A stretch of DNA of 64,000 bases from assembly GCA_963797475.1 (NCBI GenBank), contig CAWCPR010000020.1:124001-188000 (forward strand). The letters are read 5' to 3'. The DNA is from CAWCPR01 sp963797475. GTDB taxonomy: Bacteria; Chloroflexota; Anaerolineae; Anaerolineales; UBA4823. This document shows positions 36,367 through 44,262 of the stretch, piece by piece; within the stretch, counting starts at the first letter, position 1, and each line of letters opens with the position of its first letter. The position numbers and the translations under genes are program-made. The notes under the pieces were generated by a model. It had not been told where the DNA came from and searched no databases. It worked only from the letters and a program-made list of their open reading frames with translations.

Positions 36367-39215
36367 TTATATCTCTGAGACCGGTAGCGAGATTTTGAAT
36401 GTGGACCCCTTACCCAACTCGCTGATGATCTCAATTTCTCCCTCATGAAGATCTACAATTTCTTTGACGATTGCCAGCCCTAACCCTGTCCCGTGGATTT
36501 TCGATTGTCTCACCTGGCGACCGCGGTAGAAACGCTCAAATAAATGCGGGCGGTCTTCCGGATCGATCCCCATCCCGGTATCTTCCACCGAAAGATAGGC
36601 ATAATTATCCTTCGAATAAGTACGGACACAAATTTCGCCCTGGGATGTATAGCGAATCGAATTGGCCACCAGGTTCGTAATCAGGCGCGCCAACTGGTTG
36701 CGCTCTCCGTAGACAGGTGGAATGTCGAGACCGGGGACAACGGTCAGTCGATTTCCGGCTGCCTGGGCCATCGGCCGGTGTGCATTCACAACCTCTTCCG
36801 TTAGTGCATTCAAATCTACCGCAGGAAAACTCGATACTCTTCTTTTTCCCCATCGCCAATCTGGACAGGTCCAAGATATCTTCCACCAGCTTGCGAACAA
36901 GTAAGCTCTGCTCTTTGACGATTCCCAAATATTGGCCTCGTTTTTCGGGCGGCGCGTCTTCTAGAAGCTCCAGGAAAAGGCTGATATTGGTTGTGGGGGT
37001 GCGCAGCTCGTGGGAAACATCCGAGACAAACTGGTCTTTCAGCCGGTCGAGTTCTTTCTGACGGGTGATATCCCGTAAACTGCCCACATAACTGACGATC
37101 CGCCCGGACTGGTCACGCACCGGCGCTATAGTCAACTGGATGTCATAGGACCGCCCCTCAATCGTTTGCGCCATTAGGTCGCCAGTCCACACCTGGCCTT
37201 TCGCTAAGTAAGCCCGCATATGATCTAAGGTTTCGGCATTGGTTTCTTCTTTGAAAAGATCGTATAGCGTACGCCCAATCAATTCTTTGGCGTAAAAACC
37301 GGATTGTTCTTCGAAGGCCGCGTTTACAGTTACGATACGCCCGTCCAAGTCGCTAACGATCACGCCGTCGCCCACACTTGCCAGGATTGCTTCCACTCGC
37401 TCCTTGGCATCATACAGTTCTGCTGTCCGCTCCTTAACCCGCTGTTCCAATTCAGCAGCGTATTGGCGCAAGCGTGTCAGCAGGTGAATGTTTTCAAGGA
37501 CCGGCCCGATCTGGCGGGCGACTACCCGCAAAATATCCAAATCTTCCCCGCTGAATATATCGCCGCCGAATTTTGGACCTAATGCCATCAACCCTTGCAC
37601 CTGCCCGTGGCCGATGACTGGAATCCACAAGTATACTTGTTCGCTTTCGAGAAGCTGGTGTTCTTCCGGGGTAAAAGCGACTTCGGATAATGCCTGTCGC
37701 AAAGAAGAACGCTCTACTTCTCCGATACGAAGTAAGTAGTTTAGACTGGTGCGCGGTAAAACCGAAAAAGACAGCGGGTGTTCGCTTGTCAAAGCCCTGC
37801 GGGGCGCGACCTCAATGGTGGAAAAATGTCCATCCGCGTCTCTCAGGAACACGCAACTCTCCTCCAGGTGGAGCGTGCTGATCAACCGGTTCGCGATCGT
37901 CTCCGCCAGGGACTTCAATTCAGTGATCTGTTCAATCCCTTGGGTGATATTGGTAACCGCGGTGCGGTAATCATACCAGCCTCCATAAAAAGCTGTATCG
38001 ACAACCCGCTGCACACGGCGTTGCAGCGGCACGAAAGCGCTGGCAAGCAGCAGAACCAGAAAAGTGTTGACCAGGGAAGTTCCGACCGCTGTATTCGGTA
38101 ACCAGCAATTCAATATCGAGTAAAGTATCAGGTAAAATGCACCTAGAATGGAATAAACCAGGATAAACGTCGCGCCGCGATTGACGTGCTTCTCGACCTC
38201 AATCAATCGATGGCGGAAAATTGCGTAACCATAGGTTAACGGCAGGATACCCAGCAGTACAAAAGCAAAGGAATAAGGCACCACAGTCTGGTGGAGAAGG
38301 GCCTCCGGCAGGATTGTCAGTGTGACGACCGGAAGGGCGCTTAAAACCCCTCCTAAAACCACGATACGGATCTTGCCTCTTGAACCGACCGTTGTTGCAT
38401 GGCGATAGGCGTAAAATAAGAGCACAACCACGAGAAGCAAATTCATCGCAAGAAAGAACCTGCTCGCAGAAAAAATCAAGGGGAACCAGGAAGAGGATCG
38501 AACCGTCTGAGGCCCAATAATCAACCAGGGGGAACCGCCAAAAATTGCGATCACGTATAGCAGGCCCATACCAAAACGACGCCAGGAAATCATCGCCGTT
38601 TGTGGAAAGCGCAGGTGCAGGTGGACCGAGAGCGGGCCAATTAACCACAGCAAAAATCCAAAAATACCGGTCGCCCAGAACGGGCCCTGGTAAGTGTTTG
38701 CGCCGGCAGTTAACGTTTAACGCACTGGCCTGGCACCAGCCGAAGAAAATCCCCGCAACCCCTTCTCCTGGCGTGAAGGCTTCCACCGAAAATCCAACCA
38801 ACCAAAAAATCAGCGCCAGGATCAAAGGAGCCAGGCGCACCATCAGATGCTCGGATGGGGGATCAATCAGCTTGATTGAAACCGGCAGGATCGTCGCCCC
38901 GCGTTTTACCTCAAAATGTAGTGTGTCGCCGTCGCGTTTTCCTAATGAATATCCGAGCGCCTCACTCCAGGCTACGCCATTCACTGATTGGATGATATCG
39001 TTTACTTGTAGATTGTTGTAAGCCGGCCCGGAAGGATCGATTTCGTTCACAATTCCGGTCGGAGCCACGTCCGAAATGCCATCGTAACCACTAACTACGG
39101 CCTGGTAGGCGCTCCAACCTAAATAAACCACCGAAACAAACGCCAGGGCAAATGGAAAACTAAGCCGCCAGCGTCGGGAGATTCGCTCCGGCAATAAAAT
39201 CGCAGAGAGCCTCAT
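36367..39215 (-). CDS. ComP-like membrane sensor histidine kinase (two frameshifts)
   Basis: About 949 residues once repaired. Pieces are 39215-38199, then about 38714-36605, then 36900-36367. Breaks are at AAA (plus strand 38716-38718) and A5 (plus strand T5, 36843-36847); removing one A in each restores the reading. Order: membrane helix (about 17-37), extracytoplasmic PDZ-like domain (about 50-118, with AYNNLQVNDIIQSVNGV), six or seven further helices to about residue 360, GAF, PAS, HisKA (His in SHELRTP) and ATPase (NLVANSIRYT, DTGMGID, GTGLGLAIV). The PDZ-like plus multi-helix sensor is the ComP layout, although the kinase core is HisKA rather than HisKA_3. It is followed at once by an HD-GYP response regulator. 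Confidence 0.85.
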
Positions 39216-39282
39216 AGTCGCAATTCTAGCACAGGCTGATCGACAAAGTCTAAGCCCCTGACGAAATTGTTAAAACAAACGG

Positions 39283-39310
39283 GCGAGGCAGCCACCTCGC
39301 AGCTTTTTTT
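39283..39310 (+). terminator. Hairpin between the ComQ-like and kinase genes
   Basis: GCGAGG / CCTCGC (39283-39288 and 39295-39300) with a 6-base loop is followed on the plus strand by AGC and T7. On the minus strand, the direction of the flanking genes, the same stem is followed by CCGTTTGTTTTAAC, a weaker T-rich tail. It may separate the peptide-prenylase transcript from the kinase transcript. Confidence 0.5.
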
Positions 39311-39328
39311 CCTAAGTTGATGGTTCTC

Positions 39329-39376
39329 TATTCATCCGCTCCTGGCCTGCGGCCAGGCGCAAAGCGCCCAACACTA
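39329..39376 (-). repeat. Dispersed hairpin repeat, copy 3
   Basis: On the minus strand: GTGTTGGGCGCTTTGCG, then CCTGGCC-GCA-GGCCAGG, then AGCGGATGAATAG. It shares both ends with copy 1, and its hairpin has different but still paired stem bases. It lies just after the ComQ-like gene. Confidence 0.68.
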
Positions 39377-39387
39377 TTTTGGCAATT

Positions 39388-40359
39388 TTAATCGCCCATT
39401 TCCTCGATGAGGTCAATTAATTGGCGTCGCGCCGGCAATTCTGGAACCCCCACTTTCAATGCGTTCACCGCCAGCTTCCGGTGGCGGTCCAATTCTGCAA
39501 GCAAGTACATCGCCGCGCCGCTCTGCTCGATCAGATCCCAGGCCACTTGCGCCTCCCGTTGATCGCCTGCAGCGGCATCCAATGCCGCTTTCAGGCGCGA
39601 ACCCAAGATTGGGGAATGCATTTCTAAGGCATATACGACCGGCAGTGAGTAATTCTTCTCGGCGAAACGCGCCGTCAATCCCTGCCCCTCGACGGATTGA
39701 AAATCTTCCAGGTCATCCAGGATTTGCACGATGAGCCCTGCATGAAGGCCAAAACTTGAAAACGCTTCTACGATCTTTGAATCCCGAGTCGCCAGAAGCG
39801 CACCCGCCCGGCATGCCAGGGCAAAAAAAACACCGGATTTTGCCGCAGCAATCTGCCAATATTCTTCTAAATTTGGGTGCGGGTTCACCAAATCCTGGTG
39901 CTGCCCGCTGCTCATTACCAGAAAGCTGCGGTAGAAATCCTCGCGCACCATCGTGGCTGCTTCGACAGGGATTTCTTCCCTTGAAAGATCCCCCAGGAGT
40001 TGTGCAGCGGTAAAGAATAAACCGGAAGCGACGTTTATGGCGGCGCCCGGACCCAATGACGCCCACCAAAATTCTGGTTCGTCCTGATCCTCGACGCTGT
40101 CCATCAGGTGTGCTGCACGGTTATACAACAACCAGGCGGCAGCCACGGGAAGCGCCCACCGCGCTTCCCCTCCTGCAGCCTGGCAAGCTAGCAGAGGCAA
40201 AGACACCCAACGAGGGAGGGTTCGACCTCCTTCTCCGCTCTCTGCCTTATCTGAAAAGAGCGCCTGGCGCATCAGATGAACAAAATCAGGTTCTGCGCCA
40301 GACGCCAGCCATATCGTCTCAATGTGAGAACGTATGAATTCTATTAGGTTATCAGCCAA
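39388..40359 (-). CDS. comQ: ComQ-like isoprenyl transferase (class I prenyltransferase fold)
   Basis: A 323-residue all-helical trans-isoprenyl synthase homologue. The first Asp-rich motif is DSVEDQDE (87-94), the second DDLED (215-219). GQHQDLVN (152-159), AAKSG (182-186) and LLATRDSKIVE (188-198) resemble ComQ, which prenylates the Trp of the ComX pheromone. The N-terminal half of the first motif deviates from DDxxD, so normal chain elongation is doubtful. No ATG is near the start; a TTG at 40359 lies 9 bases after the peptide stop, so coupling is likely. A generic farnesyl/geranylgeranyl synthase is the alternative. Confidence 0.75.
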   Translation of the reverse strand: MADNLIEFIRSHIETIWLASGAEPDFVHLMRQALFSDKAESGEGGRTLPRWVSLPLLACQAAGGEARWALPVAAAWLLYNRAAHLMDSVEDQDEPEFWWASLGPGAAINVASGLFFTAAQLLGDLSREEIPVEAATMVREDFYRSFLVMSSGQHQDLVNPHPNLEEYWQIAAAKSGVFFALACRAGALLATRDSKIVEAFSSFGLHAGLIVQILDDLEDFQSVEGQGLTARFAEKNYSLPVVYALEMHSPILGSRLKAALDAAAGDQREAQVAWDLIEQSGAAMYLLAELDRHRKLAVNALKVGVPELPARRQLIDLIEEMGD

Positions 40360-40368
40360 GCGAATGAA

Positions 40369-40581
40369 TTAGGCGCCCCAAGTGCTGGCTTTTACTGCGA
40401 GATCGGATAAGCGAACTTTGTCGCTGCGACCGTTTCGAGTCAACCCGGTGGAGAGGAAAGCGAACTCCTCGCGGCTGAGCTTGAAGCCCCGGCCTGCCAG
40501 CGCAGCTTCTGGATCGCGGCGGAAATGAGCCGCGAAATCGTTATCCGTTGACATATTGTATACCACTTGAGCGAGTGACAT
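40369..40581 (-). CDS. Candidate ComX-like prenylated signal peptide precursor
   Basis: A 70-residue peptide behind a strong AAGGAG. Residues 1-48 look like a RiPP leader, with a helical region FAAHFRRDPEAALAGRGFKLSREEFAFL. A short linker (TRNGRSDKVR) leads to the C-terminus LAVKASTWGA. The only Trp is residue 68, third from the end and followed by Gly; in Bacillus subtilis ComX the prenylated Trp is likewise third from the end and followed by Gly (QWGD), and its leader has a similar helical pattern. The ComQ-like gene follows by 9 bases. The mature form and export route are unknown. It could also belong to another leader-peptide family. Confidence 0.7.
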   Translation of the reverse strand: MSLAQVVYNMSTDNDFAAHFRRDPEAALAGRGFKLSREEFAFLSTGLTRNGRSDKVRLSDLAVKASTWGA

Positions 40582-40891
40582 TTTTATCTCCTTGAAAGAT
40601 TTTTTACTTATTCAATTATTCAAACGGATTGCAAAATATGACAGACCCTCGGTGAAGGCCTTTTGTACGTTCAAACTGGGGATAAACCCCTTTTCAATTT
40701 TTCGGCTCGCGACACCTCCTTCTTACAAGCTTCACAGGCGGAGAATTGCTCACCCGGGCCCTTATAATCGATGTGTAATTACAAAATTGAAAGCAGTCTC
40801 CAAAATATCATAAACAAGAGGCGGTGTCAAGTTACAAAACTCATGTTTCCTATACCATTCTGAAATGCTGTTGTATACTTTACAATAATCG
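40582..40891. other. 310-bp intergenic region between divergent genes
   Basis: This region separates the minus-strand peptide gene from the plus-strand MBL gene. It is AT-rich near the peptide start and must hold its promoter, but no clear -35/-10 pair for the minus strand is visible. It contains a small hairpin GGGG-ATAAA-CCCC at 40678-40690 followed by TTTTC, a lone TATAAT-like box on the plus strand near 40763, and the MBL promoter near 40858-40886. I see no further gene. Confidence 0.5.
40858..40886 (+). promoter_or_regulatory. Promoter of the MBL hydrolase gene, possibly leaderless
   Basis: TTCTGA (40858-40863), 17 bases, TACAAT (40881-40886). The ATG at 40892 begins five bases after the -10 box, close to where transcription should start, and no ribosome-binding site precedes it. 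Confidence 0.45.
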
Positions 40892-41812
40892 ATGGCCTCA
40901 ATGAAACTCTCACCCGTCATTACTTTGGATCTCCACTTCATGAAGATCCCAGGAACGATCGCCGCTTATTTGATCCCACACAGCCATGGGGCCGTGTTGA
41001 TCGAAAGCGGGCCTGGGTCGACCGTCCCAGCGCTTCAATCCGCTTTACGAATGCATCATTTCACTGAAGCGAATATCACCGATGTGCTGCTGACGCACAT
41101 CCATCTCGATCACGCTGGCTCTGCGGGTTGGTTAGCCCGGCATGGTGCTCGGATTCATGTGCACCACGTAGGCGCCCCCCACATGGTTCACCCGGAAAAG
41201 CTGCTCGAAAGTGCACAACGCATCTACGGCGACCAGATGGACGCACTATGGGGAGAATTCTTGCCAGTTCCAGAGGGGCAGATTTCCAGCCTGCAAGATG
41301 GAGATGTGATCGATGTGGATCATTTGCACTTCAGGGCATTGGACACCCCAGGGCATGCCAACCACCATATGGCATATATTTTTGAAGATATTTGCTTCAG
41401 CGGCGACATCGCCGGGGTGCGACTTTCTGGACCGCCTCACCTGCGCCTCCCGATGCCGCCGCCTGAATTTCACCTGGAGAAATGGCGATCAAGCTGGAAG
41501 CGGCTATATGAAGAATATAATAAAGGGAGCTTCAGCCGCATTGCGCCGACCCATTTTGGGATCTATACGGATGTCGACTGGCACCTTGCAACGCTTTCTA
41601 ACGCGATCGATGCAGTCGAAGATTGGATGGAAAAGACCATGCCGGCGGACCCTACGATGGATAAGCTCAACGAAATCTTCACTGAATGGGCGCGTCAACG
41701 CGCACTGGCAGCCGGTATCGACCCCGATCAATTGGAAGCCTACGAAGCGGCCAATCCTTCCTGGATGTCACCCTATGGCATTCAGCGTTACTGGCGCAAA
41801 TACCGGAATTGA
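40892..41812 (+). CDS. Metallo-beta-lactamase-fold hydrolase
   Basis: A 306-residue MBL-fold enzyme. The metal ligands are in THIHLDHAGSAGWLARHG (residues about 69-86), DTPGHANHHMAYIF near 150 and the GDIAG Asp near 170, with a final His in APTHFGIY near 220. A helical C-terminal part follows. No ribosome-binding site is seen, and a promoter -10 box ends five bases before the first ATG, so translation may be leaderless. A second ATG lies three codons in. The substrate is unknown. Confidence 0.85.
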   Translation: MASMKLSPVITLDLHFMKIPGTIAAYLIPHSHGAVLIESGPGSTVPALQSALRMHHFTEANITDVLLTHIHLDHAGSAGWLARHGARIHVHHVGAPHMVHPEKLLESAQRIYGDQMDALWGEFLPVPEGQISSLQDGDVIDVDHLHFRALDTPGHANHHMAYIFEDICFSGDIAGVRLSGPPHLRLPMPPPEFHLEKWRSSWKRLYEEYNKGSFSRIAPTHFGIYTDVDWHLATLSNAIDAVEDWMEKTMPADPTMDKLNEIFTEWARQRALAAGIDPDQLEAYEAANPSWMSPYGIQRYWRKYRN

Positions 41813-41815
41813 CAG

Positions 41816-42031
41816 ATGCCATTGAGTGATACTACAGACCCAGCACCTATCGACGCCCCAGGCGACCCTGCTCCTGAAGAGGCAGGAACTCCTGAAATGA
41901 AGGCCGGGTTAGAGCTGCCTGCGCCTCCCCGAGATCTTGAATTTTGCCCGCGCTGTGGTGTAGGGATGGATGAGATTCTCTGGGGAAACACCAATTGTCC
42001 GAACTGTGGCCTGCATTTTGAATGTTGCTGA
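41816..42031 (+). CDS. Small zinc-ribbon protein
   Basis: A 71-residue protein starting three bases after the MBL stop. The first 40 residues are acidic and Pro-rich and probably unstructured. The rest holds two CxxC pairs, FCPRCG and NCPNCG, spaced 16 residues apart, a zinc-ribbon arrangement, and ends in ECC. Function is unknown. Tight spacing suggests translation together with the MBL gene. Confidence 0.6.
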   Translation: MPLSDTTDPAPIDAPGDPAPEEAGTPEMKAGLELPAPPRDLEFCPRCGVGMDEILWGNTNCPNCGLHFECC

Positions 42032-42122
42032 ATGGTATCCTCGCGAAAAGTCGAATACCATCGGTCGACTTCGTAATTTTCCATTCGGTGCTGCGATGTG
42101 TCAGCCGCTGCCGGCGAACGAT

Positions 42123-42344
42123 CTAAAAAACGATTTCTGGAATGAAGTCTCGATAACCAAGCATGACGATCGCTGGCTGGGTGAGACTGCCAAGGGTCAA
42201 ATCATCCTGGATCAAAATGCTCGTCTCATGCTGGCTGATTTTTTGCGGAGAGATGGTGGAATAAGCGGTAAAAGCCCACAGACCAGCGATGAACAATAAG
42301 ATAAAGAGAATCAAACCTAAGGTGGTGACAATCTTCTGGGACAT
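42123..42344 (-). CDS. Small single-span membrane protein
   Basis: A 73-residue protein with a short N-terminus, one membrane helix (about residues 7-27, TLGLILFILLFIAGLWAFTA) and a hydrophilic tail. It is supported by an excellent AGGAGG six bases before the ATG at 42344. The longer open frame up to 42545 is not used because it runs over tandem operator-like repeats and the start of ribokinase. I do not recognise a family. Confidence 0.55.
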   Translation of the reverse strand: MSQKIVTTLGLILFILLFIAGLWAFTAYSTISPQKISQHETSILIQDDLTLGSLTQPAIVMLGYRDFIPEIVF

Positions 42345-42373
42345 GTTGGTCTCCTCCTGTAGAAAAGCGGACA

Positions 42374-42415
42374 ATATCGGGCGATAAATATCGGGCGATA
42401 AATATCGGGCGATAT
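42374..42415. repeat. Three tandem 14-bp palindromic units
   Basis: ATATCGGGCGATAA occurs twice in tandem and a third time shortened. Each unit contains the inverted repeat ATATCG-GG-CGATA. The units lie between the divergent small membrane protein and ribokinase genes, the usual place for an operator bound cooperatively by a repressor. Confidence 0.65.
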
Positions 42416-42479
42416 TCGTAAGACGCTCTTTTTTGTGCGGTAGTTCCAGAAAAAAGAAACAATAGTTTGGAGCGACATT

Positions 42480-43406
42480 ATGAGCGGGCACATCGTCGTC
42501 GTTGGAAGCTTGAACATGGATCTGGTTGTAAGAGCGCCGCGCCACCCGGAGATCGGAGAAACCATATTAGGCAGCGATTTTAAAACCTTTCCGGGTGGAA
42601 AAGGCGCCAATCAGGCAGTAGCCGCGGCCCGGTTGGGAGGCCTCGTTCGCATGGTAGGAAAAGTCGGGGCGGACGCTTTTGGAGAAAATCTACTGGAGCA
42701 AGTCTCGACGAACGGAGTGGATGCGACCTTTATTCAAAAAGAACCCACCCGTGCGACCGGGGTGGCCTTGATCACCGTCAATGATGAAGGAGAAAACACG
42801 ATTGTCGTCGCTCCAGGCGCCAACGAACGCCTCACTCCTGAGGATATTCTTTTGGCAGAAATGGCTTTCGAAGGCGCAGCGGTGCTGCTGCTCCAGTTAG
42901 AAATACCCTTGCCATCTGTGGAGCAGGCGATTGACACGGCTAAACGACATGGCGCGCAAATCGTTTTAAACCCGGCTCCTGCACAAGTTCTGCCAGCAGA
43001 GTTGTTGGCGAAAGTCGATTATTTGATCCCCAATCAAACAGAAATTTCCCTTCTTACGGGCGTCGAAGCCACAGGTGTAGCTGTGAGCTTTCTGCATGAT
43101 CTTGGGGTGCGCCACCTGATTGTAACTTTAGGCGATGAAGGTGTGCTCGTGTCCGAAAAACATCACGAGAAATACATCCCCGCTTATCCAGTCGATGTTG
43201 TCGATACTACCGCGGCTGGGGACGCTTTCGTGGGCGCCTTTGCGGTCGCGCTGACAGAAGGTCTCGAACCGTTTCAAGCAGCAAGCTGGGGGAACGCAGC
43301 CGGCGCTTTGTCCGTCACCCGCCAGGGCGCCCAGCCCTCCTTGCCGACGAGATCTGAACTCGACCAATTCATCGCCGGTTTTCACGATCTTGCAGACAAG
43401 AAATAA
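42480..43406 (+). CDS. rbsK: Ribokinase (PfkB family)
   Basis: Phosphorylates ribose (or a related sugar) with ATP. The 308-residue protein shows the PfkB signatures: GSLNMDLVVRAPRHPEIGETI at the N-terminus, PGGKGANQAVAAARLGG near residue 40, and DTTAAGDAFVGAFAVAL near 243-260 with the catalytic Asp in GDAF. TTGGAGCG lies before the ATG. No ribose transporter is adjacent. Confidence 0.93.
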   Translation: MSGHIVVVGSLNMDLVVRAPRHPEIGETILGSDFKTFPGGKGANQAVAAARLGGLVRMVGKVGADAFGENLLEQVSTNGVDATFIQKEPTRATGVALITVNDEGENTIVVAPGANERLTPEDILLAEMAFEGAAVLLLQLEIPLPSVEQAIDTAKRHGAQIVLNPAPAQVLPAELLAKVDYLIPNQTEISLLTGVEATGVAVSFLHDLGVRHLIVTLGDEGVLVSEKHHEKYIPAYPVDVVDTTAAGDAFVGAFAVALTEGLEPFQAASWGNAAGALSVTRQGAQPSLPTRSELDQFIAGFHDLADKK

Positions 43407-43435
43407 TCCTCCGGAGAAACTCGTAACGAGCGGAT

Positions 43436-44125
43436 TCAGAGATTCAGGTGAACAGCGGCCTGACTCCCCACCGAGAACAGGCAGAACGTAGCTCCTGTTT
43501 GGTCGTGGGCCAGCTTTGCTTCCTGGGAAACCGGCATTTGGATGGATACAGCCAGTAGTTCTGCGTCGAGCTGGCAAAGCTCCGGATGCTGAGGCAGGAT
43601 TGCGGCATAAGGGCAGTGTCTGAGGATAATTTCTGGCGCTGAAAGTCGCGCCTCCCAATGCGCCTGGTAGCTGAGCTTGTTTAAGATTTGAATCGTATTG
43701 ACCAACCTTTGGGTTAAACCGGGCAGGGCTGGTTTGACCGCCAGCTCTTCACCAGAACCTGCGTGCGATCTTTTAATCGACCCTATCTCAAATGATTCTT
43801 CCACCATTCTCCGTGCCACACGGTTCAAGACGGCCTGTCGATCACCGGGGGGCAGCTCAGCAATGAATTCAGTCAAAATAGCATGTGAGAGAAGGGCGTA
43901 ATTCTCTCCGAGCGCAGTTTCAGATAACCGGTACAGGTTTGCCGGGCGGCCACGCCCCCGGGTAGGACGTTGGCCAGCGATGACGACCAATCCCAGTTTT
44001 TCTAAAATCGCCAGGTGATGCCGGGTATTGGCGTTCGTCATCCTTAAGGCCTGGCTGATTTCGGCCACAGTCACCAGTTGTTTTGTCTTCACATATTCCA
44101 GGAGTTTTTGGCGAGAGGTCCTCAC
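43436..44125 (-). CDS. SufR-like transcriptional regulator with Fe-S cysteines
   Basis: A 229-residue regulator with a DeoR/ArsR-type winged helix (residues 1-70: VTVAEISQALRMTNANTRHHLAILEKLGLV and the basic wing RPTRGRGRPANLY). The C-terminal part has Cys171 (RHCPYA), Cys184 (ELC) and Cys215; the first two are 12 residues apart, as in the Fe-S sensing repressor SufR. It is divergent from iscX-nuoB-nuoCD-nuoI, all tied to Fe-S proteins, and probably regulates them. The GTG start lies about six bases after a TATAAT box, so the message may be leaderless. Confidence 0.8.
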   Translation of the reverse strand: MRTSRQKLLEYVKTKQLVTVAEISQALRMTNANTRHHLAILEKLGLVVIAGQRPTRGRGRPANLYRLSETALGENYALLSHAILTEFIAELPPGDRQAVLNRVARRMVEESFEIGSIKRSHAGSGEELAVKPALPGLTQRLVNTIQILNKLSYQAHWEARLSAPEIILRHCPYAAILPQHPELCQLDAELLAVSIQMPVSQEAKLAHDQTGATFCLFSVGSQAAVHLNL

Positions 44126-44131
44126 CCGGAT

Positions 44132-44160
44132 ATTATACCCTTACCGGTGATTTTCGCAAA
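44132..44160 (-). promoter_or_regulatory. Promoter of the SufR-like gene, possibly leaderless
   Basis: On the minus strand TTTGCG (44160-44155) and TATAAT (44137-44132) are 17 bases apart. The GTG start at 44125 falls at the expected transcription start. Confidence 0.55.
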
Positions 44161-44181
44161 TATATATTATCTTTATTCAAA

Positions 44182-44209
44182 TTGACCTGGTTGAAAAAGC
44201 AGGTATAAT
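44182..44209 (+). promoter_or_regulatory. Promoter of the iscX-nuo operon
   Basis: TTGACC (44182-44187), 16 bases, TATAAT (44204-44209): a near-consensus sigma-70 promoter about 55 bases before the iscX start. It faces away from the SufR-like gene promoter, and the two share a region of about 45 bases. Confidence 0.75.
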
Positions 44210-44262
44210 AGGCTTGATAATTTCGTCACAAAATCCTACCGGCTGGATTGGATTTGATTGTC

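Noticed and set aside
40369..40581. Peptide as a nitrile-hydratase-type or LigA-like RiPP leader family member
   Set aside because: The N-terminal half has some similarity to such leaders, but no maturation enzyme of those families is adjacent, while a ComQ-like enzyme is. Kept as an alternative, not the main call.
40757..40768. TATAAT-like box as a plus-strand promoter
   Set aside because: No -35 box at a usable distance and another better-placed promoter lies nearer the MBL gene.
41970..42299. 109-residue open frame on the plus strand
   Set aside because: It overlaps both the zinc-ribbon gene and the well-supported minus-strand membrane protein, has no ribosome-binding site and no recognisable domain.
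42374..42415. Tandem units as plasmid-type iterons or a replication origin
   Set aside because: No replication initiator gene is adjacent, only three short units are present, and they fit an operator between divergent genes better.
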